Positions 16,822-24,030 of a stretch of DNA of 50,361 nucleotides are shown here, piece by piece. The position numbers and the translations under genes are program-made. Under the pieces are notes generated by a model. The model saw only the letters and a list, made by a program, of their open reading frames with translations, was not told where the DNA came from and searched no databases. Positions within the stretch are counted from its first letter, which is position 1. Every line of letters starts with the position of its first letter. The DNA comes from a virus: positions 1 to 50,361 of IMG/VR virus record IMGVR_UViG_3300021165_002265; one strand, written 5' to 3'.

Positions 16822-17223
16822 TCACAATGAAATTTCAAATCTTTCTCTCATCTTTGTTATAGTCTCTTCCGGGCAATCATGAACATTTTTACCTCCATGT
16901 CTATTTTCCACAATTAATGAAAAGACCGTATAACCATGCTCTTTTGCCAAATCAAAGTAGGGTTTCATTTCCCATTCTTGTGTAAAGGTATTGGAAACAA
17001 CAATCCCGGGAACATCAAATCCTCTATCATTGGTTTCCATCCACTCTTTAACCTGATTCCTGCACCAAGAATGAGCCTCTTTCAATTTAGAAGCATCAAA
17101 CTTATATTCACCATCTTGCATAAAATACTGATCCGCTTCAATGTGAACACCACCCAATAATTTCGCTAGAGTGGATTTACCGGACCCTGGAAGGCCTCTT
17201 AATAATAAAAGTGTTTTACTCAT
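16822..17223 (-). CDS. polynucleotide kinase-like P-loop protein
   Basis: The 133-residue protein matches the NEDD4BP2/T4-Pnk-like kinase family: Walker A GLPGSGKSTLAK at residues 9-20, HIEADQYF with the likely catalytic aspartate, FDASKLKEAHSWCR, then SNTFTQEWEMKPYFDLAKEH and an arginine-rich lid near MRERF. Such enzymes phosphorylate 5'-OH ends of RNA or DNA. There is no phosphatase domain, unlike T4 Pnkp. With the RNA ligase at 11938 and the HD protein at 20327 it could form a split repair pathway. Confidence 0.75.
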   Translation of the reverse strand: MSKTLLLLRGLPGSGKSTLAKLLGGVHIEADQYFMQDGEYKFDASKLKEAHSWCRNQVKEWMETNDRGFDVPGIVVSNTFTQEWEMKPYFDLAKEHGYTVFSLIVENRHGGKNVHDCPEETITKMRERFEISL

Positions 17224-17224
17224 G

Positions 17225-17431
17225 TTAATTGTATTTAAAAGGGTTTTTCAAATTAACTTCTCTCCAAAACCCTACTACACCAAAACAAACAATCCCACTA
17301 ATAAAAACAATAACGAGAAGCAAATAAGATAAAGGATTATAGGGGTTTAACCTATGTCTTTCGAATCCATGCTTACCTACTATCTTCTCCGTTATCCATA
17401 AAGCTAATAGTAATTTTCTAAAGCTTATCAT
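17225..17431 (-). CDS. small membrane protein
   Basis: A 68-residue protein with a membrane segment near its C-terminus (YLLLVIVFISGIVCFGVVGF) after an N-terminal half with basic residues. It ends one base before the start of the kinase-like gene, so it is probably part of the same transcript. No family is recognised. Confidence 0.5.
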   Translation of the reverse strand: MISFRKLLLALWITEKIVGKHGFERHRLNPYNPLSYLLLVIVFISGIVCFGVVGFWREVNLKNPFKYN

Positions 17432-17433
17432 GT

Positions 17434-17853
17434 TTATTCGTTATTAAGTAATTTCAATAAAGACAATTCTTCAACAAAGGAGAAGGCTATTAATTCTCCT
17501 TCAATATCTGTGTATTGGAAATGCGGATGTCTTGCATCATCTGGCTGCCTAAACTCCCATATTTTCTTGTCCGTTTTTTCATCATAATAACCCATACTAA
17601 ATACCGTAGATTCGGTTCCATCTTCATAAGTTTTTTTTATCAATAACATTAACTCCGCACAATCCCAATTTAATCCCGGGTATTCACGTCCTGCATCTTC
17701 AACAGTCGTAGTTTTAGCATCATGCCAAATAATATCATGTTTATGCCCCTTATGTATGTTAGTAATAACTATTTTACCATTTTCATCATACTGTCCATCA
17801 CTAGAGTTGAAATTCCAAAGTTTTGTTTCTTGCTTAATTTTACTTTTTTTCAT
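17434..17853 (-). CDS. hypothetical protein
   Basis: A 139-residue, strand-rich soluble protein with histidine-rich patches (NIHKGHKHDIIWHDAK) and aromatic turns. I do not recognise it. It starts downstream of the tRNA-like region and ends two bases before the small membrane protein gene. Confidence 0.5.
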   Translation of the reverse strand: MKKSKIKQETKLWNFNSSDGQYDENGKIVITNIHKGHKHDIIWHDAKTTTVEDAGREYPGLNWDCAELMLLIKKTYEDGTESTVFSMGYYDEKTDKKIWEFRQPDDARHPHFQYTDIEGELIAFSFVEELSLLKLLNNE

Positions 17854-17913
17854 GTGTAAATGTTTTTGTTTTTAGTAAATAACATCTTCCTGACATCAAG
17901 AAGCTCATAAAAG

Positions 17914-18056
17914 TAATCAGGACAGGATTCGAACCTGCAAAGTTGAACTGTATTACATAAATGGACTCTTTAGAATGTGGAGGATAAACTCTCCGACTAT
18001 TTACACCACGTCAACCTTATCATGTTTTAAGCGTCTTCCAATTCCGCCACCTGACT
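17914..18056 (-). tRNA. aberrant tRNA-Leu-like locus (143 nt)
   Basis: Acceptor strands AGTCAGG and CCTGATT pair over seven positions (one G-U). The D arm GCGGAATTGGAAGACGC and the T arm GCAGG-TTCGAAT-CCTGT are intact, the latter with one G-U pair. Between D and T arms there are about 90 bases where a leucine tRNA needs about 35. The excess includes GGAG/CTCC and AAG-TTGA/TCAA-CTT pairings. No clean anticodon arm is visible, so decoding is doubtful. It may be a tRNA with an insert or a tRNA-like processing site. Confidence 0.55.
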
Positions 18057-18119
18057 GTACTTAGATTTTTAAAACCCACCTTTTACAAGGCAAGGAAACT
18101 CCATCTTATGTTTTTTGCG

Positions 18120-18215
18120 TGGCTAGGAAAGGATTCGAACCAATACGAATGAAGCGTAACCTATTTATCATTCTACCTTTGTAACGATAGCGTCTACCAA
18201 TTTCGCCACCTAGCT
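18120..18215 (-). tRNA. tRNA-Leu-like locus with enlarged anticodon loop (96 nt)
   Basis: The D arm GCGAAATTGGTAGACGC and the acceptor strands (AGCTAGG with CCTAGCC, A-C at the first pair) are kept, and GGTTCGAATCC is present, though the T stem has mismatches. The anticodon stem pairs TATCGTT with AATGATA, leaving a ten-base loop; with a standard five-pair stem the loop has 14 bases rather than seven. Removing seven bases can give TTTAGAA, a Leu(UAG) loop. Confidence 0.5.
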
Positions 18216-18226
18216 ATTTTATTTCT

Positions 18227-18550
18227 TTAAACCAAACGTAAAGCACGAAACCAATTTAGTATTAGATTCTTTTCTCCGTTAGGATATGTCCATTTACCTG
18301 TAATCATAAATAATAGAGGTAAAGAAATAAACATTAATATAAATAGAATTAACGCAAAAGGTAAAGTAAATCTTACCCATCCTTTAATTTCTGTTCTTTC
18401 CTCTGAGTAAAAATTAATTCCAAGGGATCTCCACCTCTCGCACATTTCCTCGTATGACACTTTTTTTAACTCAGGAAAAGTTTCACTGAATTTTGGTATG
18501 TAGGTCCAATTATTATGAGACCACACTCTTTTTAGTTTTTGAAATACCAT
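18227..18550 (-). CDS. membrane protein embedded in the tRNA-like cluster
   Basis: The 107-residue product has a soluble N-terminal half (KLKRVWSHNNWTYIPKF) and a hydrophobic segment of about 25 residues (FALILFILMFISLPLLFMI) followed by a short basic tail. It lies between two tRNA-like loci, so its messenger may be released by tRNA processing enzymes. No family is recognised. Confidence 0.5.
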   Translation of the reverse strand: MVFQKLKRVWSHNNWTYIPKFSETFPELKKVSYEEMCERWRSLGINFYSEERTEIKGWVRFTLPFALILFILMFISLPLLFMITGKWTYPNGEKNLILNWFRALRLV

Positions 18551-18570
18551 TTTTTATACAATTTTGTTAG

Positions 18571-18784
18571 TAGCAAGGACAGGATTCGAACCTGTACTTA
18601 CAATAAAGCCAATTAGCCATTCCATGACAATAAAGGAATTGAACCTTTACATTGTAACCCATTATGAGTAAATCGGATTTACACCGAAGCGTCTACCAAG
18701 TTTAAACATTGACCCCGTAGTGGATTCTAACCACATTATTTTCACTACTGGAACGGGGTTGTTTAAACATTCCGCCACCTTGCC
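18571..18784 (-). tRNA. composite tRNA-like locus (214 nt) with a D-loop insertion
   Basis: Outer acceptor strands GGCAAGG and CCTTGCT pair fully (one G-U). The 3' T arm ACAGG-TTCGAAT-CCTGT is perfect. The D arm is split after GCGGAA by a 61-base repeat unit and resumes as TTGGTAGACGC. An anticodon-like arm CGG-TGTAAAT-CCG follows (UAA, but G at the usual U33). A second perfect T arm AAAGG-TTCAATT-CCTTT lies inside. It looks like two fused tRNA modules plus an insert; function is uncertain. Confidence 0.5.
18700..18771 (-). repeat. hairpin insert flanked by 11-bp direct repeats in a tRNA D loop
   Basis: GTTTAAACATT occurs at 18700-18710 and 18761-18771. Between them ACCCCGT/ACGGGGT and GTAGTG/CACTAC pair into a long hairpin. 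Direct repeats flanking a hairpin look like the trace of a small insertion, inside what would otherwise be a normal D loop. Confidence 0.55.
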
Positions 18785-18860
18785 AAAATGAGTGTTTTTG
18801 TAATATCCCTAGAACACACAAACTATGCTGACCTACGATTCAGAGAGCGTCCACGCCAAT

Positions 18861-18879
18861 ATTCGACTTGTAATCGAAT
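18861..18879 (+). other. isolated anticodon-arm-like hairpin
   Basis: ATTCGA-CTTGTAA-TCGAAT has the exact form of a tRNA-Thr(UGU) anticodon arm on the plus strand. The surrounding 100 bases do not form a convincing acceptor or T arm, so this is at most a tRNA remnant. Confidence 0.25.
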
Positions 18880-18930
18880 CTGTAATCTCTATCTTCGATC
18901 CATACCCAGGCCTAGGTAGAGGGCTTTTTG

Positions 18931-19085
18931 TAGTCAGGACAGGATTCGAACCTGCAATACTGCCGCACTTCTGCGCTGATACCTTTTTTGTTTAACGTAA
19001 GGTTCGGCAAACCTCATTACAGTTTTTTAGTGTCTCCCATCAGGAATCGGCTTGATCAGTGCCGCCCTTGTTCCACCACCTGACT
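18931..19085 (-). tRNA. tRNA-like locus with D-loop insertion (155 nt)
   Basis: Acceptor strands AGTCAGG and CCTGACT are perfectly complementary with A at the discriminator position; the T arm GCAGG-TTCGAAT-CCTGT has one G-U pair. The D arm starts GTGGAA and resumes GGGAGACAC about 30 bases later, with a GGAA/TTCC plus GGC/GCC hairpin inserted. A CGCA/TGCG stem could be a long variable arm. The anticodon region is expanded and unclear. A host-type promoter starts it. Confidence 0.5.
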
Positions 19086-19095
19086 AATTATAATG

Positions 19096-19127
19096 CAAAT
19101 ATAAGTATCTTTCTTTAAAAAACCAAC
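19096..19127 (-). promoter_or_regulatory. host-type promoter of the tRNA-like cluster
   Basis: On the minus strand GTTG, 20 bases, TATATTTGC. The tRNA-like locus begins 11 bases beyond the -7 box, so it should start the transcript. Confidence 0.65.
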
Positions 19128-19143
19128 ACTTATTTTGTTAATA

Positions 19144-19767
19144 TTATGTTAATTTATTTCTTAGCACTTGAATAACATCCCACGCATCCAATAAAGCATT
19201 ATGAGAAACATTTCCATCAATATTAGCTCTCTTCTTACATACATCCAAAGAAGGCAGAACATCATCATTATTCACATCAAAATATAAAATTGCGGGGTCT
19301 AATATCCTTTTACGAACATCAATAAACCCAACCCATCCAGGAATATTATTTAAGAATAACATGTCAAATGCAGCAAAATTCTTTCCAGCTACATTTATCT
19401 TATATCTCTGAAATCTAGGATCAGCTTTAATTCCATTAGCATGTAGAAAAGATGTAAAAGATTCAGTTAATGTAAAAGTTTCAACAAAGATAGGATTATA
19501 ATTACCTACCTCATTATTTAACACATCATACGCATCATTTCTTTCATTTTCTACATAATCTGAAATATCCTTAATAACATCCATATTCATCAATAATGCT
19601 TTAGGAGATCCTTTAATGCTTCTATGAATGACAGTAGCATAGAACTTAGGACAATCTTCAAATGATAAAGATTTACTTGTATCTTCAATGATTGCTCCAA
19701 ATGATAGGATTTGATTTTTATTAGGATTCAAACCACTTGTTTCAATATCAATACTAACATACAACAT
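19144..19767 (-). CDS. DnaQ-like 3'-5' exonuclease
   Basis: The protein begins with the ExoI motif DIETSGLNP (catalytic D and E at about residues 7 and 9) and ends with HNALLDAWDVIQVL, the ExoIII-type H-x4-D of DEDDh nucleases. A middle aspartate (FAAFDMLFLNN near residue 135) fits ExoII. Length (207) is that of a stand-alone RNase T/oligoribonuclease-like or DnaQ exonuclease, so RNA or DNA ends may be trimmed. It lies directly upstream of the tRNA-like promoter, which makes a link with tRNA maturation possible but unproven. Confidence 0.8.
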   Translation of the reverse strand: MLYVSIDIETSGLNPNKNQILSFGAIIEDTSKSLSFEDCPKFYATVIHRSIKGSPKALLMNMDVIKDISDYVENERNDAYDVLNNEVGNYNPIFVETFTLTESFTSFLHANGIKADPRFQRYKINVAGKNFAAFDMLFLNNIPGWVGFIDVRKRILDPAILYFDVNNDDVLPSLDVCKKRANIDGNVSHNALLDAWDVIQVLRNKLT

Positions 19768-19777
19768 GATATAAGAT

Positions 19778-20056
19778 TTAATTAGTTACATATTCTGGAA
19801 GTGTACAAATATGAGGAGCAACACTTGTAGGGGCCAACAATACATTATAATACTTACATGCTTGCCCAAATCCATTACCTCGAAAGTCAATAAAAATATA
19901 CTTATCATTAAATGAAGTGATAGTACCATATTCATAAGGAACATTAATATTATCCCATACTTCTTTATACATGACTTTTCTTCCAACGAGACTACCATCC
20001 ATAGACTCCGGAAATACTCTTTTAGGCGTTAGCCCCTGGTAATCAAAACTGCTCAT
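19778..20056 (-). CDS. hypothetical protein
   Basis: A 92-residue strand-rich protein (LVGRKVMYKEVWDNINVPYE; GTITSFNDKYIFIDFRG), which suggests a small beta-barrel. The start at 20056 overlaps the membrane protein gene by four bases (ATGA) and is preferred over the longer open frame. Function unknown. Confidence 0.5.
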   Translation of the reverse strand: MSSFDYQGLTPKRVFPESMDGSLVGRKVMYKEVWDNINVPYEYGTITSFNDKYIFIDFRGNGFGQACKYYNVLLAPTSVAPHICTLPEYVTN

Positions 20057-20247
20057 AATCTTTCTTTTGCTTTTCTTATAAGTACTAGTAAAAAAACTGC
20101 GAATACTAGAATTAATGGACCAAGCCAAATGGGAGATAGTACCCACCACCAAGACCAATCTATAAAATTAGTAAGTTTTAGGGCAATGAAAAGGATAGTT
20201 AGTAGCCCCACAAAACTAACACCTGAACTCGAAGACTCTTTTGACAT
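20053..20247 (-). CDS. small membrane protein
   Basis: 64 residues with two hydrophobic segments (GVSFVGLLTILFIALKL and WWVLSPIWLGPLILVFAVFL) and a basic C-terminus. A host-type promoter lies just upstream (20280-20310), so it heads the operon that includes the exonuclease gene. Confidence 0.5.
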   Translation of the reverse strand: MSKESSSSGVSFVGLLTILFIALKLTNFIDWSWWWVLSPIWLGPLILVFAVFLLVLIRKAKERL

Positions 20248-20279
20248 GATTGATAATTTAAGAGTGAAATAATTATGCG

Positions 20280-20310
20280 CAAATATACGAATAAAAATGA
20301 TAAAAACAAA
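20280..20310 (-). promoter_or_regulatory. host-type promoter
   Basis: On the minus strand TTTG, 19 bases, TATATTTGC, upstream of the small membrane protein at 20053. Confidence 0.65.
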
Positions 20311-20326
20311 TTATTCTACAACTTTT

Positions 20327-20830
20327 TTAAACAATTCCACCTTTATCAATCGTAGAGAAGAATATTAAATCATTGAATGACCTGTGGTTTTCAATAGCTA
20401 CTCGCTTAGATAATCTCATAGATTCTAACACTGGATTAGGGTACTTTACCAACATGTGATTCTTTACTATGAAATGTATAGCTTCAATATCGGTTCCCTC
20501 GAAAGACAGGATCCAATCTTTGTACTCCAAAACATACTCTGCTGACTTATGTTCATGTCCATACGCAGTTGGCTGACCTGTTTTTTCGTTTATACCATAA
20601 GTATCCATTTTACCCAAGTCATGAAATAGAGCTGCCATTATTATATTAGGATTATTTGGATACTTTTTATAAGCTCTTCGCAATACTACTATAATGTGCT
20701 TTAACGTATTTCCCTCCGGATGCCATACTATGTTTTGTTTAGCTTCCCATTGCCTGAATAACAATTCTTTCAATGTTCTAGGCGCTATAGAAATTAAATG
20801 CTTATAAGATGTTAGCAATACTTTAGACAT
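20327..20830 (-). CDS. HD-domain phosphohydrolase
   Basis: The metal-binding HD signature is clear: WHPEGNTLKHI near residue 36, AALFHDLGKMDT near residue 66, GHEHKSAEYV near residue 92, and a later HFIVKNH. This arrangement is shared with tRNA nucleotidyltransferases and with the HD half of bacterial HD-Pnk RNA repair enzymes, which remove 3'-phosphate or 2',3'-cyclic phosphate. With a separate kinase and an RNA ligase nearby, an end-healing role is attractive but not proven; a nucleotide phosphohydrolase is the main alternative. Confidence 0.75.
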   Translation of the reverse strand: MSKVLLTSYKHLISIAPRTLKELLFRQWEAKQNIVWHPEGNTLKHIIVVLRRAYKKYPNNPNIIMAALFHDLGKMDTYGINEKTGQPTAYGHEHKSAEYVLEYKDWILSFEGTDIEAIHFIVKNHMLVKYPNPVLESMRLSKRVAIENHRSFNDLIFFSTIDKGGIV

Positions 20831-20840
20831 AATTTTAATA

Positions 20841-21521
20841 TTAATCTTTTACTTTTTCCCAATATTTTGTAACAATAACTTTTTCTTTAAGAACTACTCT
20901 ATGTAATGTATCAATATCTTGTTTATCAAAACCATAATCATCACTATAAACATATTCATTAGTTTCCCAAAAACCGTATAGTTCTTTATCAACATCTGGA
21001 TAATATTCTTCATTGATTTCCACAATAGATTGTTTAAAGAAAGTAGAACCTCTTCTATGATTACTATTAGAATCATCATAAAAATCATCTAATAATTCAT
21101 CAAAATCTAATCCATATTCTTTAGCAGTTTTTTCATCAAGTTTGTTTATCATTTTGTTTGTTTTTTCTTGTTCAAAATAAAATACTATTTCGCGGGGAGT
21201 CTCTTTTAATAAATTATACTTTTTAGCCATTCTGAAATTAGATGAATATGCATTTAAAGTCCTAAGTTGATAGCTAATTTCATCACGAAAATGTTCAAGA
21301 GTATGTGCTGATTTCCATTTATTACATACTTTACAACTAGGCATAAGATTATTCATGTCATTTAAATCATTGTCAGTATATATTTTATTTGATCCTATAC
21401 TGAAATGAAATCTGCTAACTAAATGATCAACTTGCATATCATTAAATTCTAAATCACATCCACAATAAGCACAATGTCCATCATATTTTTCATGTACAAG
21501 TTGTCTATTTATTTTTTTCAT
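20841..21521 (-). CDS. HNH endonuclease
   Basis: A classic HNH zinc module: CAYCGCDLEF at residues 15-24, DHLVSRFHF, then NLMPSCKVCNKWKSAHTLEHF with the second CxxC pair and catalytic His and Asn residues. The C-terminal 130 residues are acidic and unknown. It may be a free-standing homing endonuclease or a DNA-processing nuclease. The start at 21521 overlaps the coiled-coil gene by 17 bases; the longer open frame is unlikely. Confidence 0.8.
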   Translation of the reverse strand: MKKINRQLVHEKYDGHCAYCGCDLEFNDMQVDHLVSRFHFSIGSNKIYTDNDLNDMNNLMPSCKVCNKWKSAHTLEHFRDEISYQLRTLNAYSSNFRMAKKYNLLKETPREIVFYFEQEKTNKMINKLDEKTAKEYGLDFDELLDDFYDDSNSNHRRGSTFFKQSIVEINEEYYPDVDKELYGFWETNEYVYSDDYGFDKQDIDTLHRVVLKEKVIVTKYWEKVKD

Positions 21522-21711
21522 ATAGTTCACTTTCAAGTTCATGAATTCTACCTTTAAGTCCTTCAATGATTTCTGCATAAACTTCAATAGTATCTTCTAA
21601 CTTTTCATGAGCTTCTTCTAGTTCATGAATTTCTACAATTAAATTTTCGATTACATAGTTAATGTCATCTTTAGCATCAATAGCTTGTCTTTCTAAAAGT
21701 GTGTTATACAT
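21505..21711 (-). CDS. small coiled-coil protein
   Basis: 68 acidic residues with heptad-like spacing (VIENLIVEIHELEEAHEKLE), a strong coiled-coil candidate. It overlaps the HNH gene and may be an accessory or oligomerisation factor, but no family is recognised. Confidence 0.5.
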   Translation of the reverse strand: MYNTLLERQAIDAKDDINYVIENLIVEIHELEEAHEKLEDTIEVYAEIIEGLKGRIHELESELYEKNK

Positions 21712-21782
21712 TGTTATTGTTTACTTTTTAATAGTTTAACGTATTACGGCGATAATTGCAGTTATCCGGAGATAGCATACAT

Positions 21783-21929
21783 TTACCATCTAATATAGAT
21801 TGTTACAAGACCTAGAGCAATCGCAAATACCATTTTTTTATTTTGATGGTATTCTGTTTGCTGACAACTAATTCCCAAATCAAACCACCAACTCCCTCCT
21901 ATATTATTCCAAACAATTTCTACTTTCAT
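21783..21929 (-). CDS. 48-residue hypothetical protein
   Basis: MKVEIVWNNIGGSWWFDLGI, then a basic segment and a hydrophobic C-terminus (MVFAIALGLVTIYIRW). The aromatic GGSWWFD box looks conserved-type. It starts one base before the stop codon of the upstream gene, supporting a real gene. Confidence 0.5.
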   Translation of the reverse strand: MKVEIVWNNIGGSWWFDLGISCQQTEYHQNKKMVFAIALGLVTIYIRW

Positions 21930-21930
21930 T

Positions 21931-22203
21931 TTATTTAATATTTTTAAATGAATAAGCACTTAAAATAGTTTCCGTATCAATACCACCATTAGTACCTTCT
22001 TGTAACGATTCATAATATTCTTTATCCATGTCTACATTTTCAGAGGCTTCTTTCAAAGCTGCTTCAACATGCATTGCAGCAAATTCCTTAGCAAATTCAC
22101 ATATAACTCCTTTATAGAAAAAAAATATATCATCATCATCGATAAAATCTCTCAATCCATCAATATTATTAGGTAATAAGTCTTCTGCTGTTGGTATATT
22201 CAT
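21931..22203 (-). CDS. hypothetical protein
   Basis: A 90-residue acidic helical protein (FAKEFAAMHVEAALKEASEN). The start at 22203 is used because the longer open frame runs back into the tRNA-like locus. Function unknown. Confidence 0.5.
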   Translation of the reverse strand: MNIPTAEDLLPNNIDGLRDFIDDDDIFFFYKGVICEFAKEFAAMHVEAALKEASENVDMDKEYYESLQEGTNGGIDTETILSAYSFKNIK

Positions 22204-22228
22204 TTTATTTATTTTAGTGGTAAAAAAA

Positions 22229-22306
22229 CAGTCAGGGCCGGACTCGAACCGGATAAGCGACCATTTTACTTGACTTGGAACCATTCCTCATTACGCCCAC
22301 CTGACT
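22229..22306 (-). tRNA. atypical tRNA-like locus (78 nt)
   Basis: Acceptor strands AGTCAGG and CCTGACT are perfect and the T arm CCGG-TTCGAGT-CCGG is intact. The rest is of near-normal length but does not form a standard anticodon arm: GGAA-TGG-TTCC sits where the D/anticodon region should be and CCA/TGG flanks a 12-base loop. It is related to the tRNA-like loci at 17.9-19.1 kb by its ends. It lies between two genes of one strand. Confidence 0.45.
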
Positions 22307-22321
22307 ATTTTTTACTGAGTT

Positions 22322-22711
22322 TTAGTCAGCTACATTCTTTTTTGCATTCGCTAAGGGATCAAATCTTGTCTGGATGCCTACAAAGTATTTGCCCGCAGGA
22401 ACTACGGTATGCCTGTGATCTTTCTTTGCCGTTATCATAGCTTTATCCAATGTAACCCCCAAACCTTTTAGTTCTGACTGTAAAGAATGATTTAGTATGC
22501 ACTCTTCATGAGCATCGATAACAAATCCTCCATCTTCAAATTCGTAAATGTCGTAGTTACCAAATAAAGCATGAAAACTACCAGACCTTTCAGATGCAGC
22601 TATAAATCTTTTCTCTATCTTTTTAATACCCTTAGGTAAATCCGACAGTGTGAAGAATTGAACATCGCCTTGATGAAAGCCTTCGTTCTTAAATTTTAAT
22701 TTGCTTTTCAT
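22322..22711 (-). CDS. hypothetical protein
   Basis: 129 residues, mainly strands. GDVQFFTLSDLPKGIKKIEK is followed by HALFGNYDIYEFEDG and HRHTVVPAGKYFVGIQTRFD. I have no family for it. It is adjacent to the tRNA-like locus, which lies 15 bases past its end. Confidence 0.5.
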   Translation of the reverse strand: MKSKLKFKNEGFHQGDVQFFTLSDLPKGIKKIEKRFIAASERSGSFHALFGNYDIYEFEDGGFVIDAHEECILNHSLQSELKGLGVTLDKAMITAKKDHRHTVVPAGKYFVGIQTRFDPLANAKKNVAD

Positions 22712-22730
22712 AATAATAATAGTTTTAAAT

Positions 22731-23687
22731 TTAGTTTGCAGATTGCCAAGTATAATCTATGTCACCTGGTACATTATCAGGTCTATGCCATTTAGCACAT
22801 TTTACAGCATCTTTAAATGTAGGACAAGTGTCAATTAAATATACTGATTTTGTGCTAGGACAAGTAAACTCAATCCATGCGTAAGGTTGATCCAACTCAC
22901 CTTTGCTATTTTGTAAGAATGAGTATGTTTTATTTGTTTTATACAATCTGATTATTTCCTCATACCCGTTCTTATGTACCACGGTTTGCTCATCTACAAT
23001 AGATGCATCTAACATTTCCAGGACACCCTCATTTCCGTAATTTTCTTTAATTATGGTAATGATAGCAGCTTTAATATCTTCGTTATCTTGATTATGAAAA
23101 GCAATCTTAGCATTAATTAACGAGCTACATTCTTCAAATAACTCTTTTTCCAAGAATCTACCATTAACATAGTGCTGCCCATACCCATCAGCAAATTCAA
23201 TGGCAAATCCTGTAGTACAATGTAAGTCGTTATTTTCGTTTCTAGCTATTTTTTTAGGATACTTAGATACGAGGCAAACTTTGTCCATTTGTATTTGAAG
23301 ATATGAGTTTTCCACACACTCTAGGACTAAGTTAAAGTCATCTTTGTATTCATCAAGAATATCAAAATTATCCATAAAAAAACTGTAGAAAGATAGCCAT
23401 GATATGTCATCAACATTAATATAAGATGAAAACGGTTCATATACTAGGTTATCTTTATTCCCCATCAATTCATTTACTTTCACTTGACATTGCATAGGAC
23501 TGTCTAGCAAAAGTACTTCCGGCTCGGCCAATCCGCAAAACTTGTATAGTTTTTTCATTGAGACCTCGGTTCTGTCTTTATCATGGTTATTGTAAAACTC
23601 ATAATTAAAAACTTTACTCAACCACTTTTCTCTGTGGGAATCCAACTTTGCCTCTTGCTCCGGGGTCAAACTTTCTATTTTCTTCAT
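22731..23687 (-). CDS. hypothetical protein (318 aa)
   Basis: One of the larger unknown proteins here. It starts with a charged helix (LTPEQEAKLDSHREKWLSKV), has two regions rich in aromatic residues, and ends with a compact segment (AWIEFTCPSTKSVYLIDTCP; CAKWHRPDNVPGDIDY). No nucleotide-binding or catalytic motif is evident. It has its own leader with a TATATTTGC -7 box at about 23725-23733, so it probably leads an operon with the gene at 22322. Confidence 0.6.
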   Translation of the reverse strand: MKKIESLTPEQEAKLDSHREKWLSKVFNYEFYNNHDKDRTEVSMKKLYKFCGLAEPEVLLLDSPMQCQVKVNELMGNKDNLVYEPFSSYINVDDISWLSFYSFFMDNFDILDEYKDDFNLVLECVENSYLQIQMDKVCLVSKYPKKIARNENNDLHCTTGFAIEFADGYGQHYVNGRFLEKELFEECSSLINAKIAFHNQDNEDIKAAIITIIKENYGNEGVLEMLDASIVDEQTVVHKNGYEEIIRLYKTNKTYSFLQNSKGELDQPYAWIEFTCPSTKSVYLIDTCPTFKDAVKCAKWHRPDNVPGDIDYTWQSAN

Positions 23688-23725
23688 TATACAACATTTT
23701 AAAAGGTAATAAACTAATTATGATG

Positions 23726-23733
23726 CAAATATA
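23726..23733 (-). promoter_or_regulatory. host-type -7 box
   Basis: TATATTTG (then C) upstream of the 318-residue gene; the -33 position reads TTAG, a weak match. Nothing else is seen in 23688-23820 except the GC-rich word at 23805. Confidence 0.45.
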
Positions 23734-23820
23734 ATAACATTCTTGGACTTTTCCTAATTCTATATGTCAAATACATGTTAATATTTTGTTAATGTTTAGT
23801 ATTTCGCGGGGAATACATAT

Positions 23821-24030
23821 TTAATAATCTAAAATTGATTTTTTTACTTCCTCACATACTTGATGCCATACTTTAAATCTTATTTGATCCATTATTTGCA
23901 TACTCACTAGATTGTTAACTTTTTTTATTACTTGACTTGATATTTCATCTTTTTCATGATTCCTCATTTCATATCCAGTATGATTCCAGATTTTGTCCTG
24001 TACTAAATTATTTACATTATCCATAATCAC
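23821..24030 (-). CDS. QV-repeat array protein 20
   Basis: Last member of the array in the direction of transcription. Four-residue spacing of V/I is visible (NLVQDKIWNHTGYEMR; QIMDQIRFKVWHQVCEEV). The start is a GTG overlapping the previous stop (GTGA); an ATG lies six bases later. It ends KKSILDY, not the usual KL. No terminator was found behind it. Confidence 0.6.
   Translation of the reverse strand: MIMDNVNNLVQDKIWNHTGYEMRNHEKDEISSQVIKKVNNLVSMQIMDQIRFKVWHQVCEEVKKSILDY

Noticed and set aside
17960-17990. TTCTAAA as the anticodon loop of a stop-suppressor tRNA
   Set aside because: No stem flanks it, and genes in the window use TAA, TGA and TAG as ordinary stops.
18830-18925. Complete tRNA-Thr on the plus strand
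   Set aside because: Only the anticodon arm is convincing; acceptor and T arms do not pair.
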